Assembly (NCBI GenBank): GCA_001939145.1
Contig: LSRX01000009.1
Coordinates: forward strand, 902,307 to 966,306
DNA: 64,000 nt
Direction of reading: 5' to 3'
DNA from: Symbiodinium microadriaticum
Lineage: Eukaryota; Sar; Dinophyceae; Suessiales; Symbiodiniaceae
Shown here: positions 11,501 through 21,640 of the stretch, piece by piece
How the letters are laid out: the number at the start of each line of letters is the position of its first letter
Position numbering within the stretch: position 1 is the stretch's first letter
Made by a program: the position numbers and the translations under genes
The notes under the pieces: generated by a model
Seen by the model: only the letters and a program-made list of their open reading frames with translations
Told to the model about the DNA's origin: nothing
The model's database searches: none

Positions 11501-14500
11501 AGATGTCGCCCCTCACCCGCCTTCCGAATGTAATGCTTGCTGAGTTTGCTTCTTAAGGCACCAGTGAGTGCAAGAATCGCCTTGGTTTTGTCTTGGTTCA
11601 CACGCATTCCAAAGCGCCGGAAGGTAGCAAGAACCTGACGTACTTCTTTCATGACACACTCAAACTGAGAGAACCCCCGAAATTCCCAGCGGAAGTGAGC
11701 ATCATCAGCGTACAAGGAGCCGTGCTCGGCCATCCAGCCTGATCCAAACTTCGCTTCCAGCGTCCTGCAGATCAGTACGGTGTACACTGCCCAAAGAACG
11801 GGACTAGCCACACAGCCCTGGCGGAGTCCCCAGGAGGGGACAATCACGGCGGTGTTCGAGCGATGATGAAAACGATAGCGAACCTGCCGAAGCCATTGCA
11901 ACAGTAGTTCTTGCACTGAGGGATCAATGCCGGCCAGCTCAAGTGCTGTACGAACATCCGCCCAAGCCACCAGGTCGAAGGCTGCCGACATGTCCATGCA
12001 GATCTGTAATCCTCCGCTACACGGAGCCCGCTCTAACCCCATGTATTGTTGATGGATGTTCAAGCGTGCCTGCTTGCACTGATTTCGCACCTTGGCACAA
12101 TGTGCCAGGACCGTCTTGATGGCCGTGGAAGTGCTCCTGCCAGAGACATACGCCGTTTGAGGCCATTCCTTCACTAGGTTGGTAATGGTGGTCCTGGCGT
12201 TCTGTATCAAGATCTTCATGAAGACCTTACCCACCGGGTGTTGAAGCCCAATTGGGCGCATGTCCAACGGAGTGCTGGCTGACTTCTTTCCCTTGGGCAG
12301 AAGCGCCACGTCTGCATCCACCCAGGATTGTTCCACCTGAATTTGCGGACCACTCCAGGTCTCATTGACCCGATTTGTGATAAACCCCGAAACTTCCTCC
12401 GCACACATCCTCCAGATGGCTGAGGGGACCGCTCCGGGTGGTACCGCTTTGCGAACTTGGAGCTTTTCAAGCTGAGCTTGCACCAGCTCCAAAGGCACCT
12501 GAAAAGGAGGGTGCTCTCGTTGTGGGAATGGAGTTGTTTTCGCAAATGAGCTGCCATACCTCTCTCCGAATGCCTCCGTGATCCACTGTAGCTCAGCTTG
12601 GGGCGTGAGCATGCGACCGTCTTTGTGGAGCTGAAGTTTGCGTGGTTTGGTCTTGGGGGCCAGGGCCTTCACAGTCGCCCAAATGGCATGCATGTCCCCC
12701 GACTGAGCAGCCGTCTGTGCCTGATCGAGCAGCTCGTTGCGACGTAGTTTGCTTCTCTCCTGAGATCTGGTTTTGTGTAGCCGATGCGCTCTTTGAAAGA
12801 GTGCCCAGTCTTTCCAGGCCTCAAAGACCCCTTTCGCCGAGAACTTGTGCTTCTTCATTTTCCGAAAAAGCCCCCACATCTCCCTAGCACAGTTTGCAAG
12901 CTGCAGTGGCTGATCTCCTTCAACTCGCCCCGGCCTGGTCCGTGGATAGAGCTCCGCCGCAGCCTGTAGCATATATGCATCAAGTTGTGCCAAAGTGGTG
13001 CAACCGTGGCACCGGGCACGTTCCTTCAGCGCCTGCATGGCAGGGCTCGGGTGCTCAGACCGTAGATCTCGAATGACAGCCTCATTGTCTACCCGAAGTT
13101 GTTTGTGCTGTTCAGGAGGCCGCCAAAGTCGAAAAGGTAAGGTGATGAAGGCAAAGACAGGGTGATGTGCAGCACTATTGGAGTCTCTCCAACATGCAAC
13201 CGGGAATTCTGTCATGACCCCCGCCTTGCGTGCCACCTGGTTGGCCTGAGCCTGCTTCGTGATGACGAAGTCGATCTGTGACTCCAGCCTACCAAAAGTG
13301 AAAGTTGCCAATCTTTGGTTGGTTGGCTTAGTCCATGAGTTGAGCACGCACAAGGAATTGGCAGCCAAGAGGTCCATGAGCTCCGAGCTATCAGCCTGAT
13401 GTGCCGTTCCCACCGGAAGTGTCCAGTTTCCGCAGACCTTAGGCTTAGGGCTACTTTGGCTGTTGAAGTCACCGGCTAACACGAGTGCGTTACGGCTCGG
13501 GAGTCCCGTAAGACATTGTTGTAGACGCCGAAGCCAAGCTTGTCGCCTTTCATGCGTGCCCGATTTGTCGTTGAGAGCGTACTGATAGCAATTGATCACA
13601 TCTAACGTGGCCCGTTTGGTATGCACTCGAACGTGAAGCAGCCGTCCTGGATGAATGTCTACATGTTGGAGGTCTGAGGCTTTCGCCAATTTCTCAGAGA
13701 CGATCGTGAGGACCCCCCCCCACCTTATCCAACTTGTTGACTCCTGCCGAATGCACATAATGGTATCCCCGGGAGGACCACTGCATATCCGCACTCCATT
13801 TTGTCTCCTGGATCAGCATCAAGTCCAATTGTGCATCCCTGATAAAGGTCTCGACTTCCTGAAAGACCTGAGCATGCAGGCCTCCAGCGTTCCACGTGAG
13901 TACTCGAATGGCACCTGAAGGTGGCTCCTCGGACCGAATCGTCCTGGGAAGCGCATTGGTGCGAAAGGGAACTGGTCTGAACCATTTGTGATCTCGCCAC
14001 TGTCCTCTGTAGAAGGCTCCCCCGAATCGGCATGCCCTGCCGTAGGCCCGTTGATAAGATCGCTTCACCCTCCTTGAAAAGTCGTGTGAACTAGACGCGC
14101 TGGCCTCCTGTAGACCGTTCTGCTTCACCGCTCGAGGAGCAGTTTCAGATGCCCTGACGGCACAGACATCAACCCTCGCATCTCCTACTCCAGCAGTCCC
14201 CGGCTGTATCATAAGAAGAATCAACAAAATAAAGAAACCACGAGCGACTGAGCTGCTGAAGTAGGGGCCGGACTTGGGACCGACCCAGCTGAAAGTGCCA
14301 CCTGCACATGAGGTTCTGGATTGGATTCTGGATTGGGACTGGCCGCAAGATAAAGACATAGCCTCGATCATGGATGATGCTCGCTCCCTGGAGGCTGGTG
14401 CCCTGTAGGTAGACCACCTCAGAACAAAGATCTCTTGCACAAAGCAATAGCAAGCTGCAATTGTGTGTGAGGTTCCCGCCGTCATTCTTATCAGCGAGGA

Positions 14501-14656
14501 AGGCCCGTACCTGGTAAGCAGCCGCATAGGCCATGTGCTGCTAAAGTTCCGCAGGAAGTGCAGAAAGAGAATGCAGAGCAACCCGAACATCTTTTCCGCC
14601 AGCTTTGCACAGTGGTTCCATGGTAAAGAGACGTAGGCTGTTCGGTCGGCCACCAA
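8584..14656 (-). CDS. LINE ORF2: endonuclease, reverse transcriptase, zinc fingers, ubiquitin-specific protease
   Basis: The endonuclease starts in one frame (13909 onward: 'IRVLTWNAGGL', then 'LDLMLIQETKW'). It passes into the main frame (13794-8584, 1736 codons) at a run of nine or so G at about 13719-13711. Main-frame residues: endonuclease 'VLAGDFNS' 105-112 and 'SQIDFVI' 172-178, with 'AHH' at 209-211 where SDH is usual. RT: 'CMDMSAAFD' 599-607, 'GLRQGCVASP' 656-665, 'YADD' 695-698 and 'YLG' 784-786. Fingers: C950/C953/H966/H971, C994/C997/H1010/C1016, C1092/C1095/H1108/H1113 and C1138/C1141/H1151 or H1153/C1155. USP: about 1457-1716. The finger-USP linker is coding in another frame (10286-9429), so two further compensating shifts lie near 10.27 and 9.45 kb. 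The RT copies the element at a nick made by the endonuclease; the USP would cleave ubiquitin. The N-terminal part before 13909 is uncertain. Confidence 0.75.
8600..9423 (-). CDS. Ubiquitin-specific protease (peptidase C19) domain of the LINE ORF2
   Basis: All USP signature boxes are present. The cysteine box is 'NTGNTCYMHSIIQVM' (family form NLGNTCYMNS, catalytic Cys at ORF residue 1466). Then come 'RQQDVGEFFTFL' (QxDAxEF box), 'VLVFQLCRF' (the L..L.RF strand), and the histidine box 'YDLKACIFHHG' followed by 'HHGHYNSLLR' (His 1679). 'SWLCDDGR' follows, carrying the Asp of the triad (1694/1695). The domain is short, about 260 residues, near the minimal USP core. It lies in the same frame as the RT. 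A separate host gene fused by chance is less likely, because no intron or intergenic sequence separates it from the fingers once the frameshifts are allowed for. Confidence 0.75.
9429..10286 (-). CDS. Linker region of LINE ORF2 in shifted frame (fingers to USP)
   Basis: This 285-codon frame reads like a real protein ('DDEMDTFFGTVSTKSSERAS', 'RSVLALAMFRELGGRLDRLL', 'QMQLVIQQILECLKQPV'). The main ORF2 frame over the same DNA is Gly/Arg/Ser-rich nonsense. It begins where the fourth zinc finger ends and stops just before the USP cysteine box. It is therefore best read as the helical linker of the polyprotein, displaced by one frameshift near 10.27 kb (a CCCC run) and restored near 9.45 kb. No known domain recognised. 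Confidence 0.6.
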   Translation of the reverse strand: MDMAFAGDDEMDTFFGTVSTKSSERASNSSDTPQGKRRREFARMGHRGEGGSSWSWQGDTGRDNGPLVPTLARLAIKLDEEIRVLKQNTGIVMWMKPGADSVLPHLYNTAVEFKKQQKDNPKFSLAHVPLRSVLALAMFRELGGRLDRLLKTPDLMKAAETRGWRDQSGWKYQVLNGALRHLEVDREKPTVSDAQMQLVIQQILECLKQPVIHQFHCTRRMTEAMDSQATFLMSVSMRSEAAAKLWSLLMDLQGSCILQLLGVGYRKEGLKPSPWALRLRDLTHR

Positions 14657-16345
14657 GCCAAGTGTGCAACAGCATTGAAATACACTCTAATGAACCTACT
14701 CAGTATCATCCCGGCGACGCCTGAGAGAAGACTCTGAGCTCTAACCCACCTAACAACCACAAGTACCAAATGCACAGCAACATTCCAACTGAACAGAGGC
14801 AAATGAGGTTGCTGCTTGCGAGTGCCTTTGGGCTTGGCCGCTGCTCCTGGACCACGATTCATTAAGGCCGAGGGCGGTCGCGACGAGGAGGAGGCCACTG
14901 CGCGATGATCATGCAGGAACGTGTTCGCCAAGACCGGTGCTGCCAATGTCGCGCTGTCCGCATCATCAACATACTCCAATGGCACCACGGAGTTCACGCG
15001 CTCCACCTCGGCCGGCGTCATCCTGGCTCGCGTTTCCCGATCCATGTCAGTTCGAATGCTCTCGGTCTCGTTGTGAGCAGCATCTGCCTCAGGCGGATCA
15101 TCACTGATGTGCACGACGTCCCTCATGTTGAGCTCGTGTTGCGCCATGGAACGCATTTCGATAGTGATCCCGTTCGCTCGGGAGATTTGCCCCCGGATCC
15201 TTGTCAACATGGGCCCTGACCATGAAGTGAACCTCTCCAAAACAGCCGCTGCAGCAAGTGTGACCTCAACCGCAAACATGTTCTGTGGCGTCGGTGGTCC
15301 AGCCGGTGGCCGGCTAGGATCGTATGGTGGGGATGGTCCCTCCGACACCAATTCACTGGCCAGACCTTCGGAATCATCTTCCACGTCTGCCTCAGTCCTA
15401 CCGTACCAGCCGGACATGCTACAAGAGGTTCGATCTGCTTCTCGTTCACTGCGCTCAGCCTTTGTTTGAGCCACATCACAGGCAGAGCAGATCCAGATTG
15501 CTTTGGCTCCGTGACGTCCTATGCTGGTCACAAGCATCTGCAAGGCATGCTGCAATGAGGGGCACATGCATATCATCGTGAGAAGCCGCATGGAGCACAT
15601 CAGCCTGTTCACCACAGCACAATATGCACAGACAGACTGAGGACAGGCTCTCCCTCGTCTTCGCCTTCGCAGGGCCCACCTAAGAGCAGGTGGCCGCTTG
15701 AACCTCCATCTGCGGCCTCTTTTGCCCAGGCAGGGCACACTCCTGAAAGCCCACCGCCTGTTAGTCCAGGCTGTGTAAATCAATGTTGCGGGGCTCTTTC
15801 CATTCAGGCCAGAAGTGGCTAATCCAGCATGGGTAGTACAGTCTACACCACTTCCAGAGTTCATACTCGGGGGGAGGGAACTCGCGGTGTCGTGCTGCAC
15901 ACAAGGCCCTGCCAGGACGGGAGTCTGCGGTCCACTCTCGGTCCCACTCGATGGCCCATCCCAAATTGTTGACATAGCCTCCCGCCTTCTGAAGCACCAA
16001 TTCTCCCAGTCGAGAAATGAAGTGGTAGCGTGCACTACGACGGTTGAACAGTTCACGACGGTAGGTGCCTTCATCATCCAGGGGGATTTTATTGGAACTT
16101 GCCAACCATATGTTCTCAGGCCAGCCATCCTCGTCTCCATCCGCCACGCCTCTTGCCGTGTCCCCTGTGCAATACATGCCAGCAGCAGCCAGCCCAAAAA
16201 CACCCAGAGCATAAGTCTCCTCTATCCAACAGCCAGAGCCGGAAATTCCTGTTGTATACTTGATCGCGGCTAACTGAAGTGAAGATTGCAGAGCTATGGC
16301 GGCGCAGGTGTCTCGTAAGAGTGGCCGTTTGGCCGTTCCAGCCGA
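14657..16345 (-). pseudogene. Decayed ORF1 of LINE-1
   Basis: No single frame covers the region. From about 16345 to 15761 one frame reads 'DEDGWPENIWLASSNKIPL' and 'YELWKWCRLYYPCWISHFW', a Trp/Tyr-rich segment, then meets TAA (15763-15761) and, after more coding-like sequence with a Cys cluster ('CLCILCCGEQADVLHAASHD'), TAG at 15682-15680. From about 15.42 kb to 14.7 kb the adjacent frame carries a Pro/Ser-rich stretch, 'TRARMTPAEVERVNSVVPLE', and a hydrophobic helix ('VAVHLVLVVVRW'). It is placed as ORF1 because it lies immediately 5' of the endonuclease. No coiled coil, RRM or CCHC knuckle was found, so its function is unknown. Confidence 0.5.
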
Positions 16346-16351
16346 GATGCT

Positions 16352-16446
16352 TGTAGGAGTAGGAGTAGGAGTAGGAGTAGGAGTAGGAGTAGGAGTAGGA
16401 GTAGGAGTAGGAGTAGGAGTAGGAGTAGGAGTAGGAGTAGGAGTAG
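16352..16446. repeat. (GGAGTA)n microsatellite at LINE-1 5' side
   Basis: About sixteen near-perfect copies of GGAGTA on the plus strand (TACTCC on the element strand). The same unit in the same orientation lies at 8403-8466 beyond the element's other end. Confidence 0.95.
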
Positions 16447-16549
16447 TAGAGGCCCCCTCAACCAACACCTCTGCTACAAGCCCTCTTAAGAGCACATCCG
16501 TTTTACTGGGTATTTACGGTGCGTTCGTCGTGTCATACCACTTCTTCTG

Positions 16550-17280
16550 GCATCAAAATCCACTCCGTGTTTTTGCAAAAATTGGGCTTCGGATTGGCGG
16601 GGGTCGGGGGAATGATGACGACATTGTTACACAGACACCCCGAACAATATTTCCACGAGAGCCGTTTTACTCGGTATTTACAATACATTAGTGATGTCAG
16701 AACCTCTTACACAGTCCCCAAACCTACTACTTTGCGAACTCGACTCTCCCTAACTGCAGCAACTGCAGAAGATGCACGGGCTCAGGCTGCCTATCAGTGA
16801 CAGCTGCGGAAGTTGCAGAGGCTCACTTGGTTTAACTGTCACAGCCGGTGAAGTTGCAGAGGCTCAGGCCCCAAAACTGCGACAGCAGTTGGAGTTGCAC
16901 ACTCGTCAGGGAAGAAACTGCTAAAGCGCAGGTGGTCGGATAGTACGAAAACACTGTAAATCCCGTGCAAGGCGCAGGTGCGACCAAGAAGGTTTTAACA
17001 ATCCTAAACCAAAACTTGAAGCGCAACATCTTATCAACATGAAAAACAAAGATGCCAGCTGTACGTGGGAGGAGCTCCCAACACCCCAAACCCCAGACCT
17101 CAGCGTAGGAGGGCTTGCTTTTGAAGTACGGTGTGGTGCGTGCGCGCTAGGTGTGGAGTGGAGATATTGTTCGGGGTGTCCGCGAAACAGCGTCGTGATC
17201 ATCCCCCCCGAAAAAGCTTCCCCCCCACCCCATTTCGAGTTTTCGCCGAAAGCCCTCCGAAATCCCAAAGTCAGTAGTTG
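16550..17280. repeat. Inverted repeat arms flanking a short spacer
   Basis: Plus-strand sequence near 16570-16660 and minus-strand sequence near 17280-17150 are related. Both contain GACACCCCGAACAATAT preceded by a 'GGGGGNATGATNACGAC'-like stretch. Translated, both give a motif like 'GGMITTLFRGHPEQYLH'. Between them lie short degenerate repeats of the type GAAGTTGCAGAGGCTCA (16745-16880). It may be a foldback structure or two copies of a dispersed repeat. No gene is assigned. Confidence 0.45.
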
Positions 17281-17302
17281 GTAGGGCGGGGGGGTGGGTT
17301 GT

Positions 17303-17308
17303 CGTAGC

Positions 17309-17346
<38 letters not shown>

Positions 17347-17480
17347 CAGCAGCAGTAAAAGTAGCAGTAGCAGTAGCAGTAGCAGTAGCAGTAGCAGTAG
17401 CAGTAGCAGTAGCAGTAGCAGTAGCAGTAGCAGTAGCAGTAGCAGTAGTAGTAGTAGTAGTAGTAGTAGCAAAAAGTAGT
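17303..17480. repeat. (AGT)n and (AGTAGC)n microsatellite
   Basis: Perfect AGT triplets at about 17303-17345, then AGTAGC hexamers to about 17445, then AGT again. Reading frames of poly-Ser, poly-Leu or Tyr/Cys across it are repeat translations. Confidence 0.95.
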
Positions 17481-17982
17481 AGTAGCACTGGTACCAGCAC
17501 TAGCAGTAGTAGTTGTTGTTGCTGTAGTAGGAGCAGCAGCAGCAGCAGCAGCAGCGGCACTAGTCGTAGTCGTGGCCGGTGACATCAAATTCAGCATCTC
17601 ATGTCGCCGTAGATTATCACTTGCTCTCGCACCAAAAAGCCGTGGCTCGACTGTCGACCGGCGGCTCAGGGACACCTTCGTGCCGAGACCGCTCAGAAGC
17701 GTCACGCTGAGCGACAGTGACATGGCCCCGCGAGGCTCGAAAGGTCTTGCGGTCTAGGGTGTGGGGTTGATGGGCTTCTATCCCTTGGGGCCCCTTGCGA
17801 TACTTGAAGTATGAGACGCCCCAACGACCTAAACCCTAAACCCTAAACCGCCCTAAACCCTAAACCATAAAACGGCCTAAACCCTAATCCCTCAACCCAC
17901 CTAAACCCTAAACCCGAAACCCTAAACTTCCCTAAACCCTAAACCCTTAACCCCTAAACCGCCCCAAACCCTGAACCCTAAG

Positions 17983-18064
17983 GGCCTCTCCATCTTCGGT
18001 GCAGGTCTCTACTCGGACAGGCGCGGAGCCCTGGCCCAAGAAGACCTGTAGAAGTAGGGCTTTC
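17983..18064 (-). CDS. Candidate exon, unknown protein
   Basis: After GTTCCAG on the minus strand the frame reads 'KALLLQVFLGQGSAPVRVET' and ends near 'CTEDGEA', before a CCCTAAA/TTTAGGG tract. Protein-like composition and an AG acceptor support an exon. Family not recognised. Confidence 0.35.
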
Positions 18065-18109
18065 CTGGAACCGAAACAGCCCTACCTGTCTGGGATTCCT
18101 TATTTTGGT

Positions 18110-18166
18110 ATCTATCTATCTATCTGTCTGTCTATCTATCTATATGTATGTATGCATGTGTGTATG

Positions 18167-18201
<35 letters not shown>

Positions 18202-18222
18202 CTCTCTCTCTCCCTCTCTCTC
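18110..18222. repeat. (CTAT)n/(ATGT)n/(TA)n/(CT)n compound microsatellite
   Basis: Consecutive tetranucleotide and dinucleotide tracts, ending in TCTCTC. Simple repeat only. Confidence 0.95.
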
Positions 18223-19299
18223 GTTGAAAAGGTAGGCTTGTTGGATCACAGGTTGGGTTCAGGGTAATTTTTTCAGGTGCAGTGGTTTAGGGTTTAGGCT
18301 CAGAGCAGTTGGAAGCCAGCCCACCTCTAAACCTACCAAGCTTGCGGCTTGACGATGGCACGGCTGCTTTGCTGCAAGTTTCGTTTGCAAATTTGCAAGT
18401 GCATGCAGTTTAGGGCTGAGGGTTTGAGGGTCTAAGGTTTAGGGTTTAGGGGCTTTAGAGGTTTAGGCGGCTTTAGGGGGCTTTAGGGGGCTTAGGCTTC
18501 TTTGGGTTTTAGGAGGTCCTGGAGATCCCAATGAGTCCCCAAAGCGTCTTCCACAGGCAGGCAGGCAGAGGAGGCATAGCGAAAGGCCTGCGAGGCCTGC
18601 AATGTACCTGCCGCAGACACCCAGGAAGCTTCGCTGGCCCGGGCTCAAGAAAACCCTAAAGCCCCCAAGCCCCATTGCAGAAAACCCTGAAGCCCCCAAG
18701 CCCCATTGCAGAAAACCCTGAAGCCCCCCAAGCCCCATGAACCCATGAACCCATAAACCCCCAAGCCTATCTTCGGGGCAGAGGGCTTGTGGATGCTGAG
18801 GGGTCGACACTTGTCACGACACTGCGGAACCTACTCGAAGAGGGCCTTCGGGTTTCGCGGTCTTTAAGGCTATCTTCGGGCTTTGACCTGCTGATATCGG
18901 AGTTGGGATCACGTGCAGTAGTCGAAGTTCGGGCTGTGGGATGCCAATTGAAGCTACGTCAGGCCTCAGTACCGAAGAGGCACCCCCTTGCAAAAACGGT
19001 AATCCCGAAACCGCATCCCCTAGGCCCGAAAGCGTCAAATCCTAAAGAATGAAGCAAGGGCTTGAGGGGTCCAGACCACTCGGATTCCAGCATCAGGATA
19101 CCCTACATGACGGGAAGCTGTTTGTCACTGCTTCAGACGAGAAGATGATGAGGGAAGCAAGCGCAACATACCTCAAGCATAGTTGGTCTGCGCTGAGTAA
19201 GTACGTTGCATATTTCAATAGGGTCTTAAAATGCCTCCGGTGCAGCCCATTGTTATGACTTATATCCCAGCTTACAAAAACTTACTTGGGTGCCCTGAC

Positions 19300-19425
19300 C
19301 TTTCAAGCAGAGCCCTCCACCAGGGCATGCGCACATGACTGGCTGGCAGTACTTGGTGGACTCAAGCTTGTCCTTCCACGAGCACAGCAGGTTCAGGGGC
19401 TCACGCGAAGTATTACGCACCAGTC
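19300..19425 (-). CDS. Candidate exon, cysteine-containing
   Basis: The minus-strand frame reads 'SREPLNLLCSWKDKLESTKY' then 'CQPVMCACPGGGLCLK' and is followed by a GTCAGG donor-like site. Five Cys in 40 residues suggest an extracellular or disulphide-rich module, but no family is assigned. Confidence 0.4.
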
Positions 19426-19659
19426 TCCCCTTCGTAAAACCCAACACTCACCCATGTCCCTAAACAACCCTAAAACCTAAACCTCCTGCAATGGTTGAAT
19501 ACAATGGGACGAAAAATAAGAATAGAGCTTTTAAGGTAAAGCACAGGTTCAGGGTTTAGGGTATAATATAGTATAAGAAGAAGAAGAAGAAGAAGGAACC
19601 CCAAGCAATATTATTTGTGATTCTTAGGGTTGAATGATTCTGTGCCTCTTATGCACATT

Positions 19660-19732
19660 CGCCCTCCTTGCCTCGGGCCCCTCCAAGCAGAGCTTCAGCA
19701 CCTCGGTGCTCTTCGCGGCGGGTTGAAAAATC
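19660..19732 (-). CDS. Candidate exon, unknown protein
   Basis: Reads 'FQPAAKSTEVLKLCLEGPEA' on the minus strand, flanked by TTTAGGG-type sequence. It may belong to the same transcription unit as the candidate exons at 19.3 and 20.2 kb. Confidence 0.3.
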
Positions 19733-20194
19733 TCAAGGCTTAGGGGTGTAGGGTTCAGGATTTCTTTGGGTTTACAGGGCTTCTTTGGGCTTAGGGTTTC
19801 TTTGCGTTTAGGGTTTCTTTGCGTTCAGGAGCAGGGGTCCCAGCCGCGAGTGAGTTGCTGTTTCCCTGTCGCTCTTAGAATACAGAAAATAGGCATCCCT
19901 GCATTTTCCTAGAATCCTCGAACTGCGACCTCTTCCCGTGAGTTGCTGCTTCCACAAGAATTGAAGCACCCTAAACCCCTAAACCACTGAACCCCTAAAC
20001 CCCTAAACCCAAAACCTTCAATGCTAGCACAAAAAGTTACATTTTACCCTTTCTGGTACCTTTCAATCCCGCCGAGACACTGAAACTCTAGTGGCCCTCG
20101 TGGGGTACTCTCCAAACAATCAGCCCTGTTTCCCTGGCAAATCGCACGAACCCCCACCATAAACCACAATCCACTTTATCAAAGTCCTAGAAGG

Positions 20195-20281
20195 GATACT
20201 GGCACGCAACAACCGACAGCGCCAAGCTCCGCGCGTCGAAGTCCAGGACCTGTTCGGCCTGCTGCAGCCTCAAGAGATGGT
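20195..20281 (-). CDS. Candidate exon, unknown protein
   Basis: Reads 'LLRLQQAEQVLDFDARSLAL' then 'SVVACQYP'. Amphipathic helix character. Just 5' of it on the minus strand lies a 27-bp tandem triplicate (20301-20381). Confidence 0.35.
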
Positions 20282-20300
20282 TTACTTGGGACCTTTGATA

Positions 20301-20381
20301 GTTAGATACATAATGCAATATAAAATAGTTAGATACATAATGCAATATAAAATAGTTAGATACATAATGCAATATAAAAAA
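20301..20381. repeat. 27-bp minisatellite, three copies
   Basis: GTTAGATACATAATGCAATA plus TAAAATA, repeated three times with no visible difference (starts at 20301, 20328 and 20355). Confidence 0.9.
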
Positions 20382-21094
20382 AGGAACATTCATATCTCAT
20401 AATCTGGTATGGTAAAGAAAAAACACAACGTAACACAAAAAACAAGAAACAGGCTTCGGTTTAAGGTTTCGGGTTTAGGGCTTAGTGTCCTACAAGGGAT
20501 GCTATGGGCCACAAAAACTTAGGATAGGGCTGTAGTTCACGGTGACTCGACAAGAACACTGCTACTCACTATGCCGACCCCTTAAGGTTCTGAGATCAGT
20601 AAGGGAAGGTGTGTCCAATTTAGGGTTTATGGGAAAGGATGGTGGGGGGCTCGGGTTCTGAGGCTTAGAGGATGTTAGAAGGGTAAGGGTTTCATAGCTG
20701 AGGTCTACGGCTCAGGGTTTTGGGGTTTAGGCTGTAGAGGCTTAGTGTAAGCCCTAAATCCTAAACCCTAGACCCTAAACACATAGCCCTAAAATCCTAA
20801 AACCTATCTGAAAACATCTCACTCACAGCCGTTTTGGGGCGGCCTTGCTGGATCAGGGCTCTATGGCTCCACAGTGTAGGACTCCAGGGTTCAAGGGCTC
20901 AGGGAACTGGTGCTCTAGGTTTGAAGGGCTTTGGTCTAGAGGGCTGCATAGCGGTTGGGGAGCTTAGGGGTTTGTGGTTTAGGGTTTAGGGCTTGAGGTT
21001 TCGGGTTTAGGGCAGAGGCCACAGCCACCCCTCCACATCTTTCAGCCTCACGTACATCGAAACGTCCTTCAACCGCAAACTTAAGCTCCAAATT

Positions 21095-21196
21095 GGGGGT
21101 TTCCGAAGATAGGGGACCCTCACATAGGTACCCTAAATAGTAGGATCCTTCTTATAAGGACCCCAACTAAGGCACCCCTTACTTTCGGAAGCTCCC
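21095..21196. mobile_element. Family-C inverted-repeat element, short form
   Basis: Begins GGGGGTTTCCGAAGATAGGG and ends CTTTCGGAAGCTCCC, giving terminal inverted repeats. Inside lies one GGTACCCTAAATAGTAGGAT ... AAGGACCCC unit. An expanded relative is at 51440-51746. Confidence 0.6.
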
Positions 21197-21276
21197 GAAC
21201 CCCGAGACCACAGAAGCCCAGCAGCATCTGTCGGACCCCCGGCAGGTCCTCTCCGAGTTCGAGGGACTCTGGGATA

Positions 21277-21398
21277 GGGTTTAGGGTTTAGGGTTTAGGG
21301 GTTTAGGGGTTTAGGGGTTTAGGGGTTTAGGGGTTTAGGGGTTTAGGGGTTTAGGGTTTATGGGTTTATGGGGTTAGGGGTTTAGGGGTTTAGGGTTT
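21277..21398 (+). repeat. TTTAGGG/TTTAGGGG array
   Basis: Seventeen or so units, mostly the 8-mer variant GTTTAGGG. Confidence 0.9.
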
Positions 21399-21536
21399 AG
21401 TAGCATTTGTTTTGTGCATGGTCACAGCGCTTCGCGGCTGGCAGTCTTTGCCCCCCAATCGTCAGCAGCAAATGATAGAGTGCAAAAACCTTCTGGTTAC
21501 ATGAAACCCAACGCCGACAAGGATTGGAGAGTCTAA

Positions 21537-21640
21537 ACATCACTCAACAGGCGGTCCTTGACGCCCTGGAGCATCTTGACATACCTCGGCGATTGCATGG
21601 GAGGGGCGTTTGCGTCCCAGAAAGGGACGACAGTGCTACG
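21537..21640 (-). CDS. Candidate C-terminal exon, unknown protein
   Basis: Reads 'TVVPFWDANAPPMQSPRYVK' then 'MLQGVKDRLLSDV' and a stop at about 21537. Strongly protein-like. The plus strand over the same DNA is also open, so the strand choice rests on composition and on the minus-strand bias of the neighbourhood. Confidence 0.4.

Larger units (their letters stand above)
8467..16345 (-). mobile_element. LINE-type retrotransposon with C2H2 fingers and a USP domain (LINE-1 of this window)
   Basis: Minus-strand element of about 7.9 kb. Its 5' side abuts a (TACTCC)n tract at 16446-16352 and its 3' side abuts the same hexamer at 8466-8403. Order: a decayed ORF1 (16345 to about 14.7 kb), then an AP-like endonuclease, reverse transcriptase, four zinc fingers, a linker and a ubiquitin-specific protease, ending with TGA at 8586-8584 and an untranslated tail of about 117 bp. 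There is no poly(A); the 3' end runs through an AGCTGA-type short repeat into the hexamer. The ends are inferred from where the simple repeats begin. Several frameshifts and at least two ORF1 stops suggest an inactive copy. Confidence 0.75.

Noticed and set aside
17147..17723. Poly-Leu, Tyr/Cys and Thr/Ala frames
   Set aside because: Simple AGT/AGTAGC repeat read in different frames.
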